NCBI GenBank assembly: GCA_016712985.1
Contig: JADJQA010000007.1
Coordinates: 1-64,000 of the forward strand
Reading direction: 5' to 3'
Source of the DNA: Sulfuritalea sp.
GTDB taxonomy: Bacteria; Pseudomonadota; Gammaproteobacteria; Burkholderiales; Rhodocyclaceae
DNA: 64,000 nucleotides
Shown: positions 53,718 through 63,617 of the stretch, piece after piece
How positions within the stretch are numbered: the first letter of the stretch is position 1
Layout: the number at the start of each line of letters is the position of its first letter
Program-made: the position numbers and the translations under genes
The notes under the pieces: generated by a model
Databases searched by the model: none
What the model was told of the DNA's origin: nothing
What the model saw: only the letters and a program-made list of their open reading frames with translations

Positions 53718-56700
53718 CGTGAAGCTGTCATCGTCCTCGTTGCCGAACAGGAACAGCTCCGCCTTGTTGCTAGGACGGTGAAGTTGTCGTTGCCGACACC
53801 GCCGTTGAGCACTGTGCTCTGGCTGACGCCGTTGGAGAGGAAGCCGCGGGTGATCTGGGTGGTCTGGAAGTAGTCCTCCTCGGCAAGGCCGTTGTCCGGA
53901 TTGCGGCCGTCGCGGAAGGACTGGTAGACCTGCCCGACCTGGAAGGTGTCGCTGCCGGCGTCGCCGAAGATCGTCGTCGGCGCGAGGTTGTCGTCGAGGA
54001 CGAAGGTGTCGTCTCCGCCCCGGCCGAAGATTTCGATGGCGCCGCTGATGTCGCCGTCGTAGTTGATGCGCTCGATGACGCCGCCCGCCACCGGCACCCG
54101 GTTCGCGTCGACTTCGATCGCCGCCACCATGCCGATGCCGACGTCCTTGTTGGCGCGCAGCAGGAAGAAGTCCGCCTGCTCGGTGCCATAGATGCGCAGC
54201 CGGTTGGTACCCGGATCGCCGCGCGACTGATCGAAGACGTTGATGCGCGACGAGATCTGACCGGCCAGGCCGATCTCATAAAGGTCGCTACCCTCCTGGC
54301 CGTGCAGGGTCAACACGCCGTTGATGCCGCTGACGAAGGTCTGCCTGCCGTTGCGATCGAAGTTGACCCGGATGACGTCATTGCCCTGGCCGGCGTCGAT
54401 GGTCGTCGGGCCGGAGATGCTGTTGATATTCACGACGTCGTTGGTGCCGTTGACCACTGGCGTTTCGTCGCCGAGGTCGATGAAGGTCACGCCCGCGTGC
54501 GTCGAATCGATGTAGACGCTGTTGTCGTTGTTGGACAGCCAGACCTTCAGCACCTCGAAACCGTGGTAGCCGATGCCCAGGGTCAGGCCCATGCCGGTGA
54601 GCTTGTCGGACGTCATGACCGCGGCCTCCGGAGTGTTGTCGCCGGAGTCGTACACCTTCAACGTGTCCGACTGGCCTTCGCCGGAATCGATCTCCAGATT
54701 CCCGACGATGGCGTTGACGGAACTGGAGAAGGCATCGAGCACGCCGGCCTCGGGATCGATGCCACCGGTGCTGCTGCCGACGCGGACGATATCGTTCCCC
54801 GCTCCGGTGTCGATGCGGGTCGGGCCGGCGACGGTCTCGACATTGATCACGTCCGCCCCACCGAGGCTCGTCAAGGTCGTCGCCGAACCGTCGCCGTGGG
54901 TGCTTGCAATCGTAAAGACGTTGCCGCCGGTGGTCGCGCTGCCCAGGTGGATGTTGAGAAACTCCAGGGTGCCGTACGCGATGGCGCCGTTCGCGCCCAT
55001 AAGGTCATGCGCGTGAAGTGCGCTGGTGGTGACGCCATTGACCAGGTTGGTGGCGGTCAGGGTACCGTAATTGATGGCGCCGTCGCCGGTATCGTCCAGA
55101 TCCAGCAGATCCTGGTCGTTGCTGCCCTGACCATTGACGCTCAGCAGCGCGTTGATGTCGTTCAGCGTGCCGCCGGTGTTGGTGTCGGGCTTGCCGAGGT
55201 CGCCGAGGGTTGCCTTGCTGCCGACGTAGATGCTGTCGCTGCCGCCGCCGGTATTCAGCGTGGTACGGGCATGGAGCGCCTGCACCGCGATGCGGTCGTC
55301 GCCGCCGCGGGTGTCGGTCTCGACGTTATCCACGCCCTGGTGGGTGATCGCCATCGCGTCCGACAGCAGTTTCTGGCTATTGCGGAATTCCCGCGTCAGG
55401 ATGGCACCGACGAGCCCGCCGAAGTCCGTGACATTGTTCAGGCGGACGAGGGATTTCGGCGCATGGGAGGTTTCGATCGCATTGGCGGTGGCGCCATTTG
55501 CAGTGGCCAGCAGGAAGCGGTCGGCAAAATCGCTGCCGGTCACCACCAGGCGATCGCTGGAGTCGGCGCCCGTGGAACGGATGTGCACGACGCCAGCGCT
55601 CTCCGTCGGCACGGTCACCAGATAGTGTTCCGGATTGGGCCCGTCGTTGGCGGCGTTGTCGAGGATGGCCGTCCCGCGCCAGTTGAGAACGGTGACCTTG
55701 GTATCACCGACCCGGATACTGCGGTCGAGGTCGCTGACGACGATGGTGTTGTTGCCGCCACCACCCTTGATCTCGGCCACCTCGAAGATGCCATTCAGGT
55801 TTTCAAGCGTGGCGGAGGCAGCGAAGCGGTCGCCGGCGTCGGTCAGCTCGTTGGCCGCGCTCCTGCCTACCTCGAACTGGGCGGTCCCGGCGCTGTTCAA
55901 CAGGTTGCCGATGACCAGCTTGTCGTTGTACAGGCCGACGTCCGCGCCGAAGGTTTCGGGGCGCGCGCTAAGGTCTTCGACCAAGGTATCGACATCGCTC
56001 GCGGCAACGGACGCATCGAGGAACTCGTCGAGGCCCAGGTCGCCGGTGACCGTGTCGCTGCCCAGGCCGCTGTCGATGACGTCGTTGAAGCGCGAACCCT
56101 TGAGGGTATCGTTACCGTCGCCGCCGACGATCCGCAGCGCGGCGCGGTCGATCGTCAGGGCGTGGGCGTCGACACTGTCGTTACCCTTGCGCGTGTCGAT
56201 CACCAGGGTGTCGCCCTCGCCGCGGACGCTGTCGGACACGACGATCTTCGCCAGCCCGGCGCCGAAGCTCACGCCGATGCCGGCAATGCCCTTCTCGGTG
56301 TTTTCCGCCAGGGTCACGATATCGTCGTCACCGTCGTGGCCGAGGATGGTCACCGTGTCCGCCGCGCGGTCGTCGGAGACCGTCAGCTTCGGCTGTTCGA
56401 TCGGCTGGCCGCTTTCCGGGTCGTTGACGAACTCGGTGCCGGTGCGCACGACATTCTTGCCGGCGGACAGCGCGATGAAGCCGAGCCCGGAACCCGCCAT
56501 GTAGTCGAGGCTGATCTTGTCGGCGCCGGCGCGGGCATCGAGCCTGAGGTCCTCGAACTTCGTGCCGGTGATCGAACCTGCCGCAACACCCGCCTTGAAA
56601 TTGGCGACCTTGAACCTGTTGCTGTCAGCACCGTTGATCTTGCCGAACGAGGTGATCCGGAAATCGTCGACACCCGAAGTGCCAACGATCTCGAGGATGT

Positions 56701-59700
56701 CGTTGTCGTCACCGCCATCGACCGTATCGAGGGCAGAGTTGGCGTAATCCCAGTGGATCAGGTCGTTGCCGGCGTCGCCGTAGATCTGGTCGATGCCGCC
56801 GCGCCCGTCGATGTCGTCGTCGCCGCTACCGCCACGGATCAGGTCGTTGCCGGCGCCACCGTAGATCTTGTCGCCGTCGGCGCCGCCGTCGATCACGGCG
56901 CGGCCGCTGCCGTTGTGGACGATGTAGTCCATGCCGGCGCCGCCGAACAGGTTCGCGCTGGTGCTGTTGTCGCCGGTGGCGAGGTAATCGTCGCCCGCGT
57001 CGCCGTAGAGCCAGGCCTGCCCGGTGCCGTCGTAGATGAAGACGTCGTTGCCGTTGCCGCCGTGGAAATCGACGTCCGCGGTCACGCCTTCCTTGACGTA
57101 GATGTGGTCGTCACCCTCGCCGCCGTAGGCGACCAGCTTCTTGACGCCCTTGAAGATGGTCTCGCGGCCGCTGAACACCACGCGCAGGGTTTCGCCACTG
57201 GCGTCGGAGCCCATGTGCTCGATCGTGTAGAGCTCGTTGCCGACGCCCTCGGCAATGCCGCGCTGGGCATTGCGCTCGCCCATGTTCAGGTACAGCACGC
57301 CGTTTGCCGACACCGGATCCCACGGACGTACATCGCCGGTCGGATTGCCCGCGAGGTAGACCTTCTTCGGCAGCTCGATGTAGCCGAGGGTGAAGCTCAT
57401 CGACACCCGGATCCGGATGAAGAGGATCTTCACCGAGGCCTCGGCTTCCATCACCAGCGGCACCCTGCCCTCGCCGGACGCCGTGATGCTGGCGCCGATG
57501 TCGACACCGGCGAAGGTGATGCCGAAGGCCCGCAGGCTCGCGCCACCGGAGAATTCGACCAGGAAGAAGTATTCGGTCAGCCCGGCCACTCCCGGTGGAG
57601 ACGCCACCGGCCGTTCGCCAAAGGCGACGCGGAAGTGCAGGTTGGCGACCAGCCCGAAGCTGCGAGTGCCGAGGACCAGTTCGCCGTCGAGCGAGATGTC
57701 GAAGTAGCCCTTGTAATTGAACATCCCGGTGGCGCGCACCGTCACCAGGCCGAAGAAGTCCATGTTTGCGGCGAACTGCACGCGCCACGACCCGACGCCT
57801 TCATAGCCGACCGCGAGCACGAAGCTGGCATTGAACTTCAGTACCTCGAGGAAGCTCACCTCGCCGTTCAGTGCGATCAGGAAGCTGTTGCCCTGCATGG
57901 TGATGCCGGACAGCGTCCGCGCGGTGCTCGAGGTATTGAGTTGCAGCTTGCCCGAGGCCTTGATCTTGATGATCTCGAACATGTTGGCTTCGATGCTGAC
58001 ATCGAGCAACAGTGCCAGCCCCGGATGACTGTCGGTGTAGATCGCCGCGCCGCCGCGCGCCGCCACGGTCAGCGGCCCAAGCGCAAGCGAAATGTCGAAC
58101 TCGATCGAGAAGACATCGCGCTGCAACGTGATGGTAATGCTGCCGGAAGCCGAGGCGAAGCCCAGGAAGGTGACGGTGCCGTTGATATTGAGCCTGAACC
58201 CGGCCTTGACGGTAACCTGGGTGCCGTCGGCCTTGGTGAGTATCTTTTGCTGCAGCGAGCCGATATACAGTTCCAGCGTCGCGCCGGCCTGGAACGACAG
58301 GCCGATGTCGCCGCCGAAGCCGCCGCCGATGCTGACATTGATATAGGCAGCGAGGCCGTCGCCATCCACGCGCAGGACGCCGTCGATGCTGAACTCGCCG
58401 ATGCCGAACAGCTTCATCGTGGCCTGGGCCTTGATGTCGATCGAGAACGGGTTCTGGCTCAGGCTGAACTCGAAACGCCCGCTGATCTCGACCACGCTGC
58501 CGAGCTTCAGCATACCCTGGAGGACCAGGCGGATGCCGGGGTTGATCGTGATGTCGCCGAAGATGAAGAATCCCGTATCCGGATCGGTGGCAAGGATGTT
58601 CGGTTGCGTGCCGGAGTAGGAAGCGTTGTGTTCCTTGTTGGTCTGGAAGCTGGTGATCGTCTTGGCCTGCGAATAGGAATTGACCTCCAGCAGGAACTGG
58701 CCGTTGATGGTCACGCCGGGGATGGCGCCGCCGTCGGCCAGCGCCAGTTGCACCCGCCCGATGATGCCGGGGCCCTGACCATCGAGGTTGGTGAAAAACA
58801 GCAGGTCGAGGCTGCCGGTCAGCGCGCCCAGGTACTGGATGTTCACGCTCACCGCGCCGGCGATGCGCACATAGGCGTTGAGATTGGCGTCTGTGGCCGC
58901 CGTGAAGGAGATGAAGCCCGTCAGCGTGATGGTGTCGAACAGCGTGATGCTGCCCTGGATGTTGGCCGAGATGTAGATTTCTGGCGCGGCGTTGACACGC
59001 TTCGTGCCATTGATTTCCGGAGCGGCGGCGAAGACCGTGACGGTGGACGGCGCGTCGTCCGGCAGCAGATCCAGGAAGCTGCGCGGGATCTGGAACACCT
59101 GCTCGCGCAGCGTGGTGTTCATCGTCACGACGACCGAGCCGCGCAGCTCGAAGATGCCATCCAGCGCGGAGGCCTGGTCGCTGCCCGAGGCGCCGTCCGG
59201 CGAGGCGCCGAAGGTCAACTGGAGGTTCAGCATCATCGCGATGCCGGGCAAGCCGGGTGGCGCGGTGGCGCCATCGATGATGATCAGGCCGACGGCCTTG
59301 CCGTTCAGCCCCAGGACGGGGATCTCGGCTTCAGCCTGGACAAAGATCTCGAAGCGCTCGGGAGTGATTCGCAGGTAGAAGCCGCCGAACAGCCTCACGA
59401 CGTCATCGGCATGCTCGTCGGACGAACCGTCCTTCTTGATCTTCAGCGAGCCGACGATCTGGATCGAGAACGACTCCGCCGGCAGTTCGAAGGTCTGTCC
59501 TTCCGCCTGCAAGTCGAAGGTGCCGGCCGTCGACCCCGCCCTGAGGAAGTAGGAGGGGCCGAACTTGCCGTCGGCCTTCTTGGTGATGATCTTCCATTCC
59601 TGGCCGCGGATGATCGTCTGCACCTTGGCGCCGACCAGGCTGACGGCCTGCACGCCGGCGAGGGCGGGGTCGCCGTCGAGGCCGCTCACCGCATTGGCCA

Positions 59701-61189
59701 GCTCGGTAGTCCAGGTCGACGGCAGGTCCACCTCGCCCAGCACCGCGTTGGACAAGCCGCTGACGCTGAGGTTGATGTTCGCCTTGATGACGTCGCCCGG
59801 AATGCCCTCGAGCGCGATCTTCTCGGTCTTCGGCGTCGACGTGGTGTTGATCTGCAGCATCGCATTGCCTTCGGCGAAGATCCCGTAGTTCTTCAGGAAG
59901 TCGAGATTCGCCTGGATCTTGGCCACGCCCCAGAACTCGGGCTTGCCCGAGACGGTGTCGCCGGCCTGCAGCACGAAGCGCGCCGCCGCCGAGCCGATGT
60001 TGCCAAGCTTGATGATCTTGATGGTGCCGTTGGCATCCAGCGTGAAGCGCTTGATGACGCTGCCGTTGGTCAGCTTGAAGTCGCCGATCTCCAGTGTGAC
60101 GCCACCGCGGATGTCGATGATCGGCTCCTCGGTGAAGCCCAGCCCCTGCAGCTTGATGCCGCCGGAGATTTCGATGAAGAACACTTTGCCGACCGACTGG
60201 CCGGACTGCCCGTCGTCTGCCTTGGGAACGTTGATGACCTGGAAGGCCTGCGAGGAATCCTTGCCAAGGTTGCCGACCTTGTCGGTCCAACTGGCGCCGG
60301 AGAACTCGATCGCCACCGAGCCCTCCTTGACATTGCCGCCGACGTCCTGGCCGAAGCCGCGGCTGACGTAGTAGCGATAGACGTTTTCGTCGGCCTCGTC
60401 GACGATGCCGTTGCCATTGTTGTCGATGCCGTCGTTGCTGCTGGACAGGCGCGTCGGGGCATCCGGCAACAGCGTGGCGGTGCCCAGCCCGGCGCCGGAA
60501 AGCGTGAACTCGGCCACCGTGTCGGTAATGCTGGCGGCGTCGAGCGCGACCCCGCCGACAGTCCCGTAGCTCACGTCGATCCAGGTGCTGTTCTTGCCGA
60601 CCTCGACCGTGACGGTCTTCGCCGCCACACCGGTCACGGGAGTCGCCGCGCTGGCCGCATTCAGGGTGCTGAAGGCGCCGTCGATAAACGTCAGCGTCAG
60701 CGTGCCGCTCTTGAAAGTGCCGGTGTACCAGTAGCGGAATTTGTAGCCCGTCTCGTCGAGCCGCACCGGAGTCTGGGTGTTGTCAGGCTCGATGCTGCCA
60801 TTGCCGGGAAGGGTGCTGACGTTGAACTCGGGAGCAAGATCGGTGATGCTGCCGACGTCGAAGGCGCTGGCGCCGGGGATGCCGAGATCGAGGAAATCGA
60901 CGTCGAAGTAGCCGCGGTTGTTGAGCAGGTCGGCGTCGGCGTTCGAACCGGTTGCCGGGTCGGCCAGCGCCGCCGTGAGCACCACCACCGTGAAGCGCTC
61001 CCTTGAGGCCAGGTTGCCGACGCTGTCGGCAGTGTCGACAACGTCCGCGGTATCCACGGCCACCGAAGCGACCTGGTTCGCCAGGAAGGCGACCGTGACC
61101 TCGCCGGCGTCGAAGTCGCCCGTGAAGAAATAGCGGAAAGTATTGCTGCTGGTCAGCCGCAGCGGCGCATGGGTGGTCGAGAGCGACAC
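53576..61189 (-). CDS. Giant protein fragment 4 (type A repeats, beta-rich core, RTX and RTX-derived modules)
   Basis: At 2537 residues this is the most diverse part. Residues 1-315 hold type A repeats, one with the EF-hand-like loop DNNGNGIVDEADEN (about 60381-60432). Residues ~316-1296 form a long region of alternating polar and hydrophobic strands with few repeats (for example GYFDISLDGELVLGTRSFG). Residues ~1350-1470 are RTX nonapeptides (YGGEGDDHIYV, GGAGNDLIRGGSGDDDIDG, YGDAGNDLIHWD), with a second set near 1690-1715 (VGGDGNDTLKGSRFNDVID). The remainder is ~130-residue modules of the form VFTIASTHxDG...GGADVINVxT...IDTGAGNDIVRVGS, which look like RTX-derived beta-helix. Authentic reading ends near 53770 (DNFTVL); one missing base there leads into SNKAELFLFGNEDD of fragment 5. 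Confidence 0.82.
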   Translation of the reverse strand: MSLSTTHAPLRLTSSNTFRYFFTGDFDAGEVTVAFLANQVASVAVDTADVVDTADSVGNLASRERFTVVVLTAALADPATGSNADADLLNNRGYFDVDFLDLGIPGASAFDVGSITDLAPEFNVSTLPGNGSIEPDNTQTPVRLDETGYKFRYWYTGTFKSGTLTLTFIDGAFSTLNAASAATPVTGVAAKTVTVEVGKNSTWIDVSYGTVGGVALDAASITDTVAEFTLSGAGLGTATLLPDAPTRLSSSNDGIDNNGNGIVDEADENVYRYYVSRGFGQDVGGNVKEGSVAIEFSGASWTDKVGNLGKDSSQAFQVINVPKADDGQSGQSVGKVFFIEISGGIKLQGLGFTEEPIIDIRGGVTLEIGDFKLTNGSVIKRFTLDANGTIKIIKLGNIGSAAARFVLQAGDTVSGKPEFWGVAKIQANLDFLKNYGIFAEGNAMLQINTTSTPKTEKIALEGIPGDVIKANINLSVSGLSNAVLGEVDLPSTWTTELANAVSGLDGDPALAGVQAVSLVGAKVQTIIRGQEWKIITKKADGKFGPSYFLRAGSTAGTFDLQAEGQTFELPAESFSIQIVGSLKIKKDGSSDEHADDVVRLFGGFYLRITPERFEIFVQAEAEIPVLGLNGKAVGLIIIDGATAPPGLPGIAMMLNLQLTFGASPDGASGSDQASALDGIFELRGSVVVTMNTTLREQVFQIPRSFLDLLPDDAPSTVTVFAAAPEINGTKRVNAAPEIYISANIQGSITLFDTITLTGFISFTAATDANLNAYVRIAGAVSVNIQYLGALTGSLDLLFFTNLDGQGPGIIGRVQLALADGGAIPGVTINGQFLLEVNSYSQAKTITSFQTNKEHNASYSGTQPNILATDPDTGFFIFGDITINPGIRLVLQGMLKLGSVVEISGRFEFSLSQNPFSIDIKAQATMKLFGIGEFSIDGVLRVDGDGLAAYINVSIGGGFGGDIGLSFQAGATLELYIGSLQQKILTKADGTQVTVKAGFRLNINGTVTFLGFASASGSITITLQRDVFSIEFDISLALGPLTVAARGGAAIYTDSHPGLALLLDVSIEANMFEIIKIKASGKLQLNTSSTARTLSGITMQGNSFLIALNGEVSFLEVLKFNASFVLAVGYEGVGSWRVQFAANMDFFGLVTVRATGMFNYKGYFDISLDGELVLGTRSFGLVANLHFRVAFGERPVASPPGVAGLTEYFFLVEFSGGASLRAFGITFAGVDIGASITASGEGRVPLVMEAEASVKILFIRIRVSMSFTLGYIELPKKVYLAGNPTGDVRPWDPVSANGVLYLNMGERNAQRGIAEGVGNELYTIEHMGSDASGETLRVVFSGRETIFKGVKKLVAYGGEGDDHIYVKEGVTADVDFHGGNGNDVFIYDGTGQAWLYGDAGDDYLATGDNSTSANLFGGAGMDYIVHNGSGRAVIDGGADGDKIYGGAGNDLIRGGSGDDDIDGRGGIDQIYGDAGNDLIHWDYANSALDTVDGGDDNDILEIVGTSGVDDFRITSFGKINGADSNRFKVANFKAGVAAGSITGTKFEDLRLDARAGADKISLDYMAGSGLGFIALSAGKNVVRTGTEFVNDPESGQPIEQPKLTVSDDRAADTVTILGHDGDDDIVTLAENTEKGIAGIGVSFGAGLAKIVVSDSVRGEGDTLVIDTRKGNDSVDAHALTIDRAALRIVGGDGNDTLKGSRFNDVIDSGLGSDTVTGDLGLDEFLDASVAASDVDTLVEDLSARPETFGADVGLYNDKLVIGNLLNSAGTAQFEVGRSAANELTDAGDRFAASATLENLNGIFEVAEIKGGGGNNTIVVSDLDRSIRVGDTKVTVLNWRGTAILDNAANDGPNPEHYLVTVPTESAGVVHIRSTGADSSDRLVVTGSDFADRFLLATANGATANAIETSHAPKSLVRLNNVTDFGGLVGAILTREFRNSQKLLSDAMAITHQGVDNVETDTRGGDDRIAVQALHARTTLNTGGGSDSIYVGSKATLGDLGKPDTNTGGTLNDINALLSVNGQGSNDQDLLDLDDTGDGAINYGTLTATNLVNGVTTSALHAHDLMGANGAIAYGTLEFLNIHLGSATTGGNVFTIASTHGDGSATTLTSLGGADVINVETVAGPTRIDTGAGNDIVRVGSSTGGIDPEAGVLDAFSSSVNAIVGNLEIDSGEGQSDTLKVYDSGDNTPEAAVMTSDKLTGMGLTLGIGYHGFEVLKVWLSNNDNSVYIDSTHAGVTFIDLGDETPVVNGTNDVVNINSISGPTTIDAGQGNDVIRVNFDRNGRQTFVSGINGVLTLHGQEGSDLYEIGLAGQISSRINVFDQSRGDPGTNRLRIYGTEQADFFLLRANKDVGIGMVAAIEVDANRVPVAGGVIERINYDGDISGAIEIFGRGGDDTFVLDDNLAPTTIFGDAGSDTFQVGQVYQSFRDGRNPDNGLAEEDYFQTTQITRGFLSNGVSQSTVLNGGVGNDNFTVLATRRSCSCSATRTMTASRCAPSSRLTRKIPKRRTPTSTAVRAQTSSRTRSMRRCASTAATASTR
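55990..57140 (-). repeat. First RTX nonapeptide clusters
   Basis: Glycine/aspartate nonapeptides GGxGxDxxx, for example GGEGDDHIYV, GDAGDDYLAT, GGAGNDLIRG, GGSGDDDIDG, GDAGNDLIHW near 57130-56790, then GGDGNDTLKG and GLGSDTVTG near 56100-56040. These bind calcium ions between turns of a parallel beta roll. Confidence 0.88.
57300..60240 (-). other. Repeat-poor beta-rich region of the giant protein
   Basis: About 970 residues with alternating hydrophobic/polar strands and glycine turns but no RTX motif and no clear tandem unit. Examples are GYFDISLDGELVLGTRSFG and SIEANMFEIIKIKASGKLQL. I cannot name a family; beta-solenoid or elongated AsmA/TamB-like grooves have this kind of sequence. Confidence 0.55.
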
Positions 61190-61206
61190 TTTCGCGCCCG
61201 CGCCGC

Positions 61207-62730
61207 CTAGCAGAACTCGGCTTCCGGGTCGCGGATCGAGTCGGCATCGAGGACCATGCCCGCGACCGGCTGGTAGCGGATGTCGATGTAGCCGACATTG
61301 GCGGTCGCCGGGACTTCGACGGCCATGTCATCGGCCGACGTGCTCTTGCTGCCGTCGGTGAAGGCGATGGCGCCGGGAATCAGCTTGAGGGTGACCGGCC
61401 CGCTGGTGTACTTGCCCAGTGTGAAATAGCGGAAGGTGTAGCCCGTCTCGCCGAGGCGCACCGGAGCCTGCGTGGCGTCGAGGGTGATCGAATGTCCGGT
61501 GGAGGAGTCGATCGTGAATTCCGCGCCGAGGTCTTCGACGCCGAGGCTGTCGACGGTCCTGATGTCGTAGATGCTGTCGAGGTCGGGTGTCTTGCCTGAG
61601 GGGAAGCCGAAGGTGACATCGAGGAAGCCGCGGTTATTCAGCGAGGCCATGCCGATCAGTCCGCCATCGGCCGGGCCGGCGACATGGACGGTGGTTCCCT
61701 GGACGGTGAAGCTCTGCGTCGTGGCGCGGTTGCTGTTCCCGCTGGTCGCGGAATCGACCACGGCGCCGGCCTTTACCAGAATCGTCACGACGCCAGTCCC
61801 GCTGACCTGGAACTTGCTCGCGTCCACGTAGTAGCGGTAGACGTTGTTGGCCAGCGCGGTCGCGTCGAAGGTGATGTTGTTGGCCAGCGATGTCGCGTCG
61901 ATCGCACCCATGTCGAGCGGATTGATGACGGTGTTGGGTGGCCCGGTGATTCCATTGCCGCTCAGCTCGATTTCCGTGTTCGTCGGTATCGCGGTGATCG
62001 TGTAGGCGCCGCCGCCCGACAACTTGACCGACGGTGCGAAGGCGATGTCGATGTAGCTCTTGCTCGCGGCCGCCAGTACGCTCGCATCCACGGCCGCGAG
62101 GCTGACAGTCGCCGGTGCCGTCTCGCCGGTGAAGGACCATGACTTGGCGATGTAATTGAGGGTTACGCTTTGCGTTCCGTCCGCGGCGAAATCGCCCGTC
62201 ACGCGGAAACGGTAGGTGTTGTCGTTGCCGATGCGCTGCGGCGCCACATCGGACACCAGCGCGATCGATCCGGCACCATTCTTCGCCAGGTTCTGGCCCG
62301 CATAGGAGAGCGTGAATTCGGCATCCAGGTCGGTGATCGAGGCGGGATCGATCGCGAATCCGGCGGGAACGTTGTCGAAGTTGACCCGCAGCCATTGCGC
62401 ATCGGTCAGGGACGCGGTCGCTGCCGACGGATTCGGCTGGGTGTTGGCCGTCAGGGACCAGCTTCCGGCGATCAGATCGATTGCCACCGTGTCGTCGGAC
62501 CCGGCGCTCGCGGCGAAGGCGCCGGTGGTCCAGTAGCGGAAGCTGTAACTGGTGTCGTCGCTCGTGTCGAGGCGCACCGGCGCCTGGCCGCTGTCGAGCT
62601 TGATGGTTCCGAGGCCCAGGCCGCTGAGATCGAATTCCGGCGCCCCGTCGGTCACCGAGGCGACGTCGAGCGTGTAGCCGGCGAGGTCGACCGTCCAGGT
62701 CACGTCGATGAAACCGCGCCCCTGCAGCAT
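61207..62730 (-). CDS. Giant protein fragment 3 (about four type A repeats)
   Basis: A 507-residue fragment made of repeats of about 130 residues. Each unit has a first strand ending WxxVDLAGY or similar, the motif (L/I)DxxS(I/V)TDxxxEF, a short loop with the pair APVRL or APQRI, and YxFRYxxTGxFxxG before a closing strand with SW. Four units can be followed (VASVTDGAPEFDLSG, PASITDLDAEFTLS, a divergent one around 62.0 kb, SIYDIRTVDSLGVEDLGAEF). The fragment stops at EAEFC-TAG, where a base is missing (gagttctgctag for gagttcctgctag); restoring it reads EFLLGGAGAKVSLSTTH into fragment 4. Confidence 0.78.
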   Translation of the reverse strand: MLQGRGFIDVTWTVDLAGYTLDVASVTDGAPEFDLSGLGLGTIKLDSGQAPVRLDTSDDTSYSFRYWTTGAFAASAGSDDTVAIDLIAGSWSLTANTQPNPSAATASLTDAQWLRVNFDNVPAGFAIDPASITDLDAEFTLSYAGQNLAKNGAGSIALVSDVAPQRIGNDNTYRFRVTGDFAADGTQSVTLNYIAKSWSFTGETAPATVSLAAVDASVLAAASKSYIDIAFAPSVKLSGGGAYTITAIPTNTEIELSGNGITGPPNTVINPLDMGAIDATSLANNITFDATALANNVYRYYVDASKFQVSGTGVVTILVKAGAVVDSATSGNSNRATTQSFTVQGTTVHVAGPADGGLIGMASLNNRGFLDVTFGFPSGKTPDLDSIYDIRTVDSLGVEDLGAEFTIDSSTGHSITLDATQAPVRLGETGYTFRYFTLGKYTSGPVTLKLIPGAIAFTDGSKSTSADDMAVEVPATANVGYIDIRYQPVAGMVLDADSIRDPEAEFC

Positions 62731-63617
62731 GCCGATGTCGATCTGCCCGCCTGCGCCCGGGGAGAGCAGCTTGATGGTCGGGCCTTCGACGTAGAACTCG
62801 CGCGGCTTCGCAGCCCCAGGTCATCAAGTTCCGCGACCGAGCCGTTGCCGCCGGTGTCGCGCCAGCCCTCTTCGCCGCTGTACGCCTTGAAGGTTACAGA
62901 AACCTTGCCGGGCGCGAAGTCCGCCGCACTGGTCGCGGTATAGCGGAACTGCGTGACGCCCCTGTTCGCCAGCAGCGCGTACCAGTCCTTGTCGTCCACG
63001 GTGCCGTCATTATTGACGTCGGTCGTCGGCTTTTCCACGACCGTGTAGCTCGACAATCCGCTGTCGTCGACGACGATGGCAATCGGTTTCGGCTTCCCGG
63101 CGACCGCCGCCATGCCGGCGAGATCAAACTCCTGTCCATCGTCGAGAATCGACTGGAAGTCCAGGCCAGCACCCGGTGTCGCCCTGTAGACCAGGTCGAT
63201 ATAGACGGTGCCGGCCGCCGCCTGGTTCGCGACGTGTACATCCACCGACGGCCGGTTGTCGCTGAACGGCGAGGTCACCTCGGCTGTCGGATCGACCAGC
63301 TCGAACGAGAAGCTCTTGTTCGTCTCGCTGGCGGCGCCCGCTGAATCCTGCCACGCGGTGGTGGGAGCGACCGTCAGCGTATAGATGCCGGCCTTGAAAT
63401 TCGGGGCGTTGTTCGCGTCTTTCGGGTTGAAGAACAGCCGCAGCTTGCCTGCGCCCAGCGAGATCCACGACTTCAGGCCGGTGCTGTCAGCAACTATCGG
63501 ATCGGTGGAGTCCTTCCTAAGCAGCGTGGCTCCGCTGGTGGCGAAGCTCTGCAGGGTTGCGTCGTCGATCTCGCCGCTGGTCGAAGCTACCAGGCGCACG
63601 TCCAGGTAAGGGATCAT
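62700..63617 (-). CDS. Giant protein fragment 2 (type A repeats, dockerin/EF-hand-like loop)
   Basis: Beta-rich sequence without cysteine. It has Ig-like strands (LRLFFNPKDANNAPNFKAGI, SFSFELVDPTAEVTSPFSD) and one unusual acidic loop, DVNNDGTVDDKDWYALL (about 62978-63023), which fits a dockerin/EF-hand calcium loop of the DxNxDGxxxxxD kind. Authentic reading ends near VAELDDLG. At 62814-62817 one base is missing from a C-run on the plus strand (gacctggggct for gacctgggggct on minus), and the sequence continues as AAKPREFYVEGPTIKLL in the next frame. Confidence 0.75.
   Translation of the reverse strand: MIPYLDVRLVASTSGEIDDATLQSFATSGATLLRKDSTDPIVADSTGLKSWISLGAGKLRLFFNPKDANNAPNFKAGIYTLTVAPTTAWQDSAGAASETNKSFSFELVDPTAEVTSPFSDNRPSVDVHVANQAAAGTVYIDLVYRATPGAGLDFQSILDDGQEFDLAGMAAVAGKPKPIAIVVDDSGLSSYTVVEKPTTDVNNDGTVDDKDWYALLANRGVTQFRYTATSAADFAPGKVSVTFKAYSGEEGWRDTGGNGSVAELDDLGLRSRASSTSKARPSSCSPRAQAGRSTSACCRGAVSST

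Noticed and set aside
17448..61006. Very long plus-strand open frames across the giant gene (for example 17448-20240, 34257-38333, 40311-45437, 48018-53873, 54302-61006)
   Set aside because: They mirror the giant gene on the other strand, have the low-complexity R/A/G/D/H composition of antisense GC-rich frames, and carry no family motif. Their breaks coincide roughly with breaks in the minus-strand frames, as expected for shadows.
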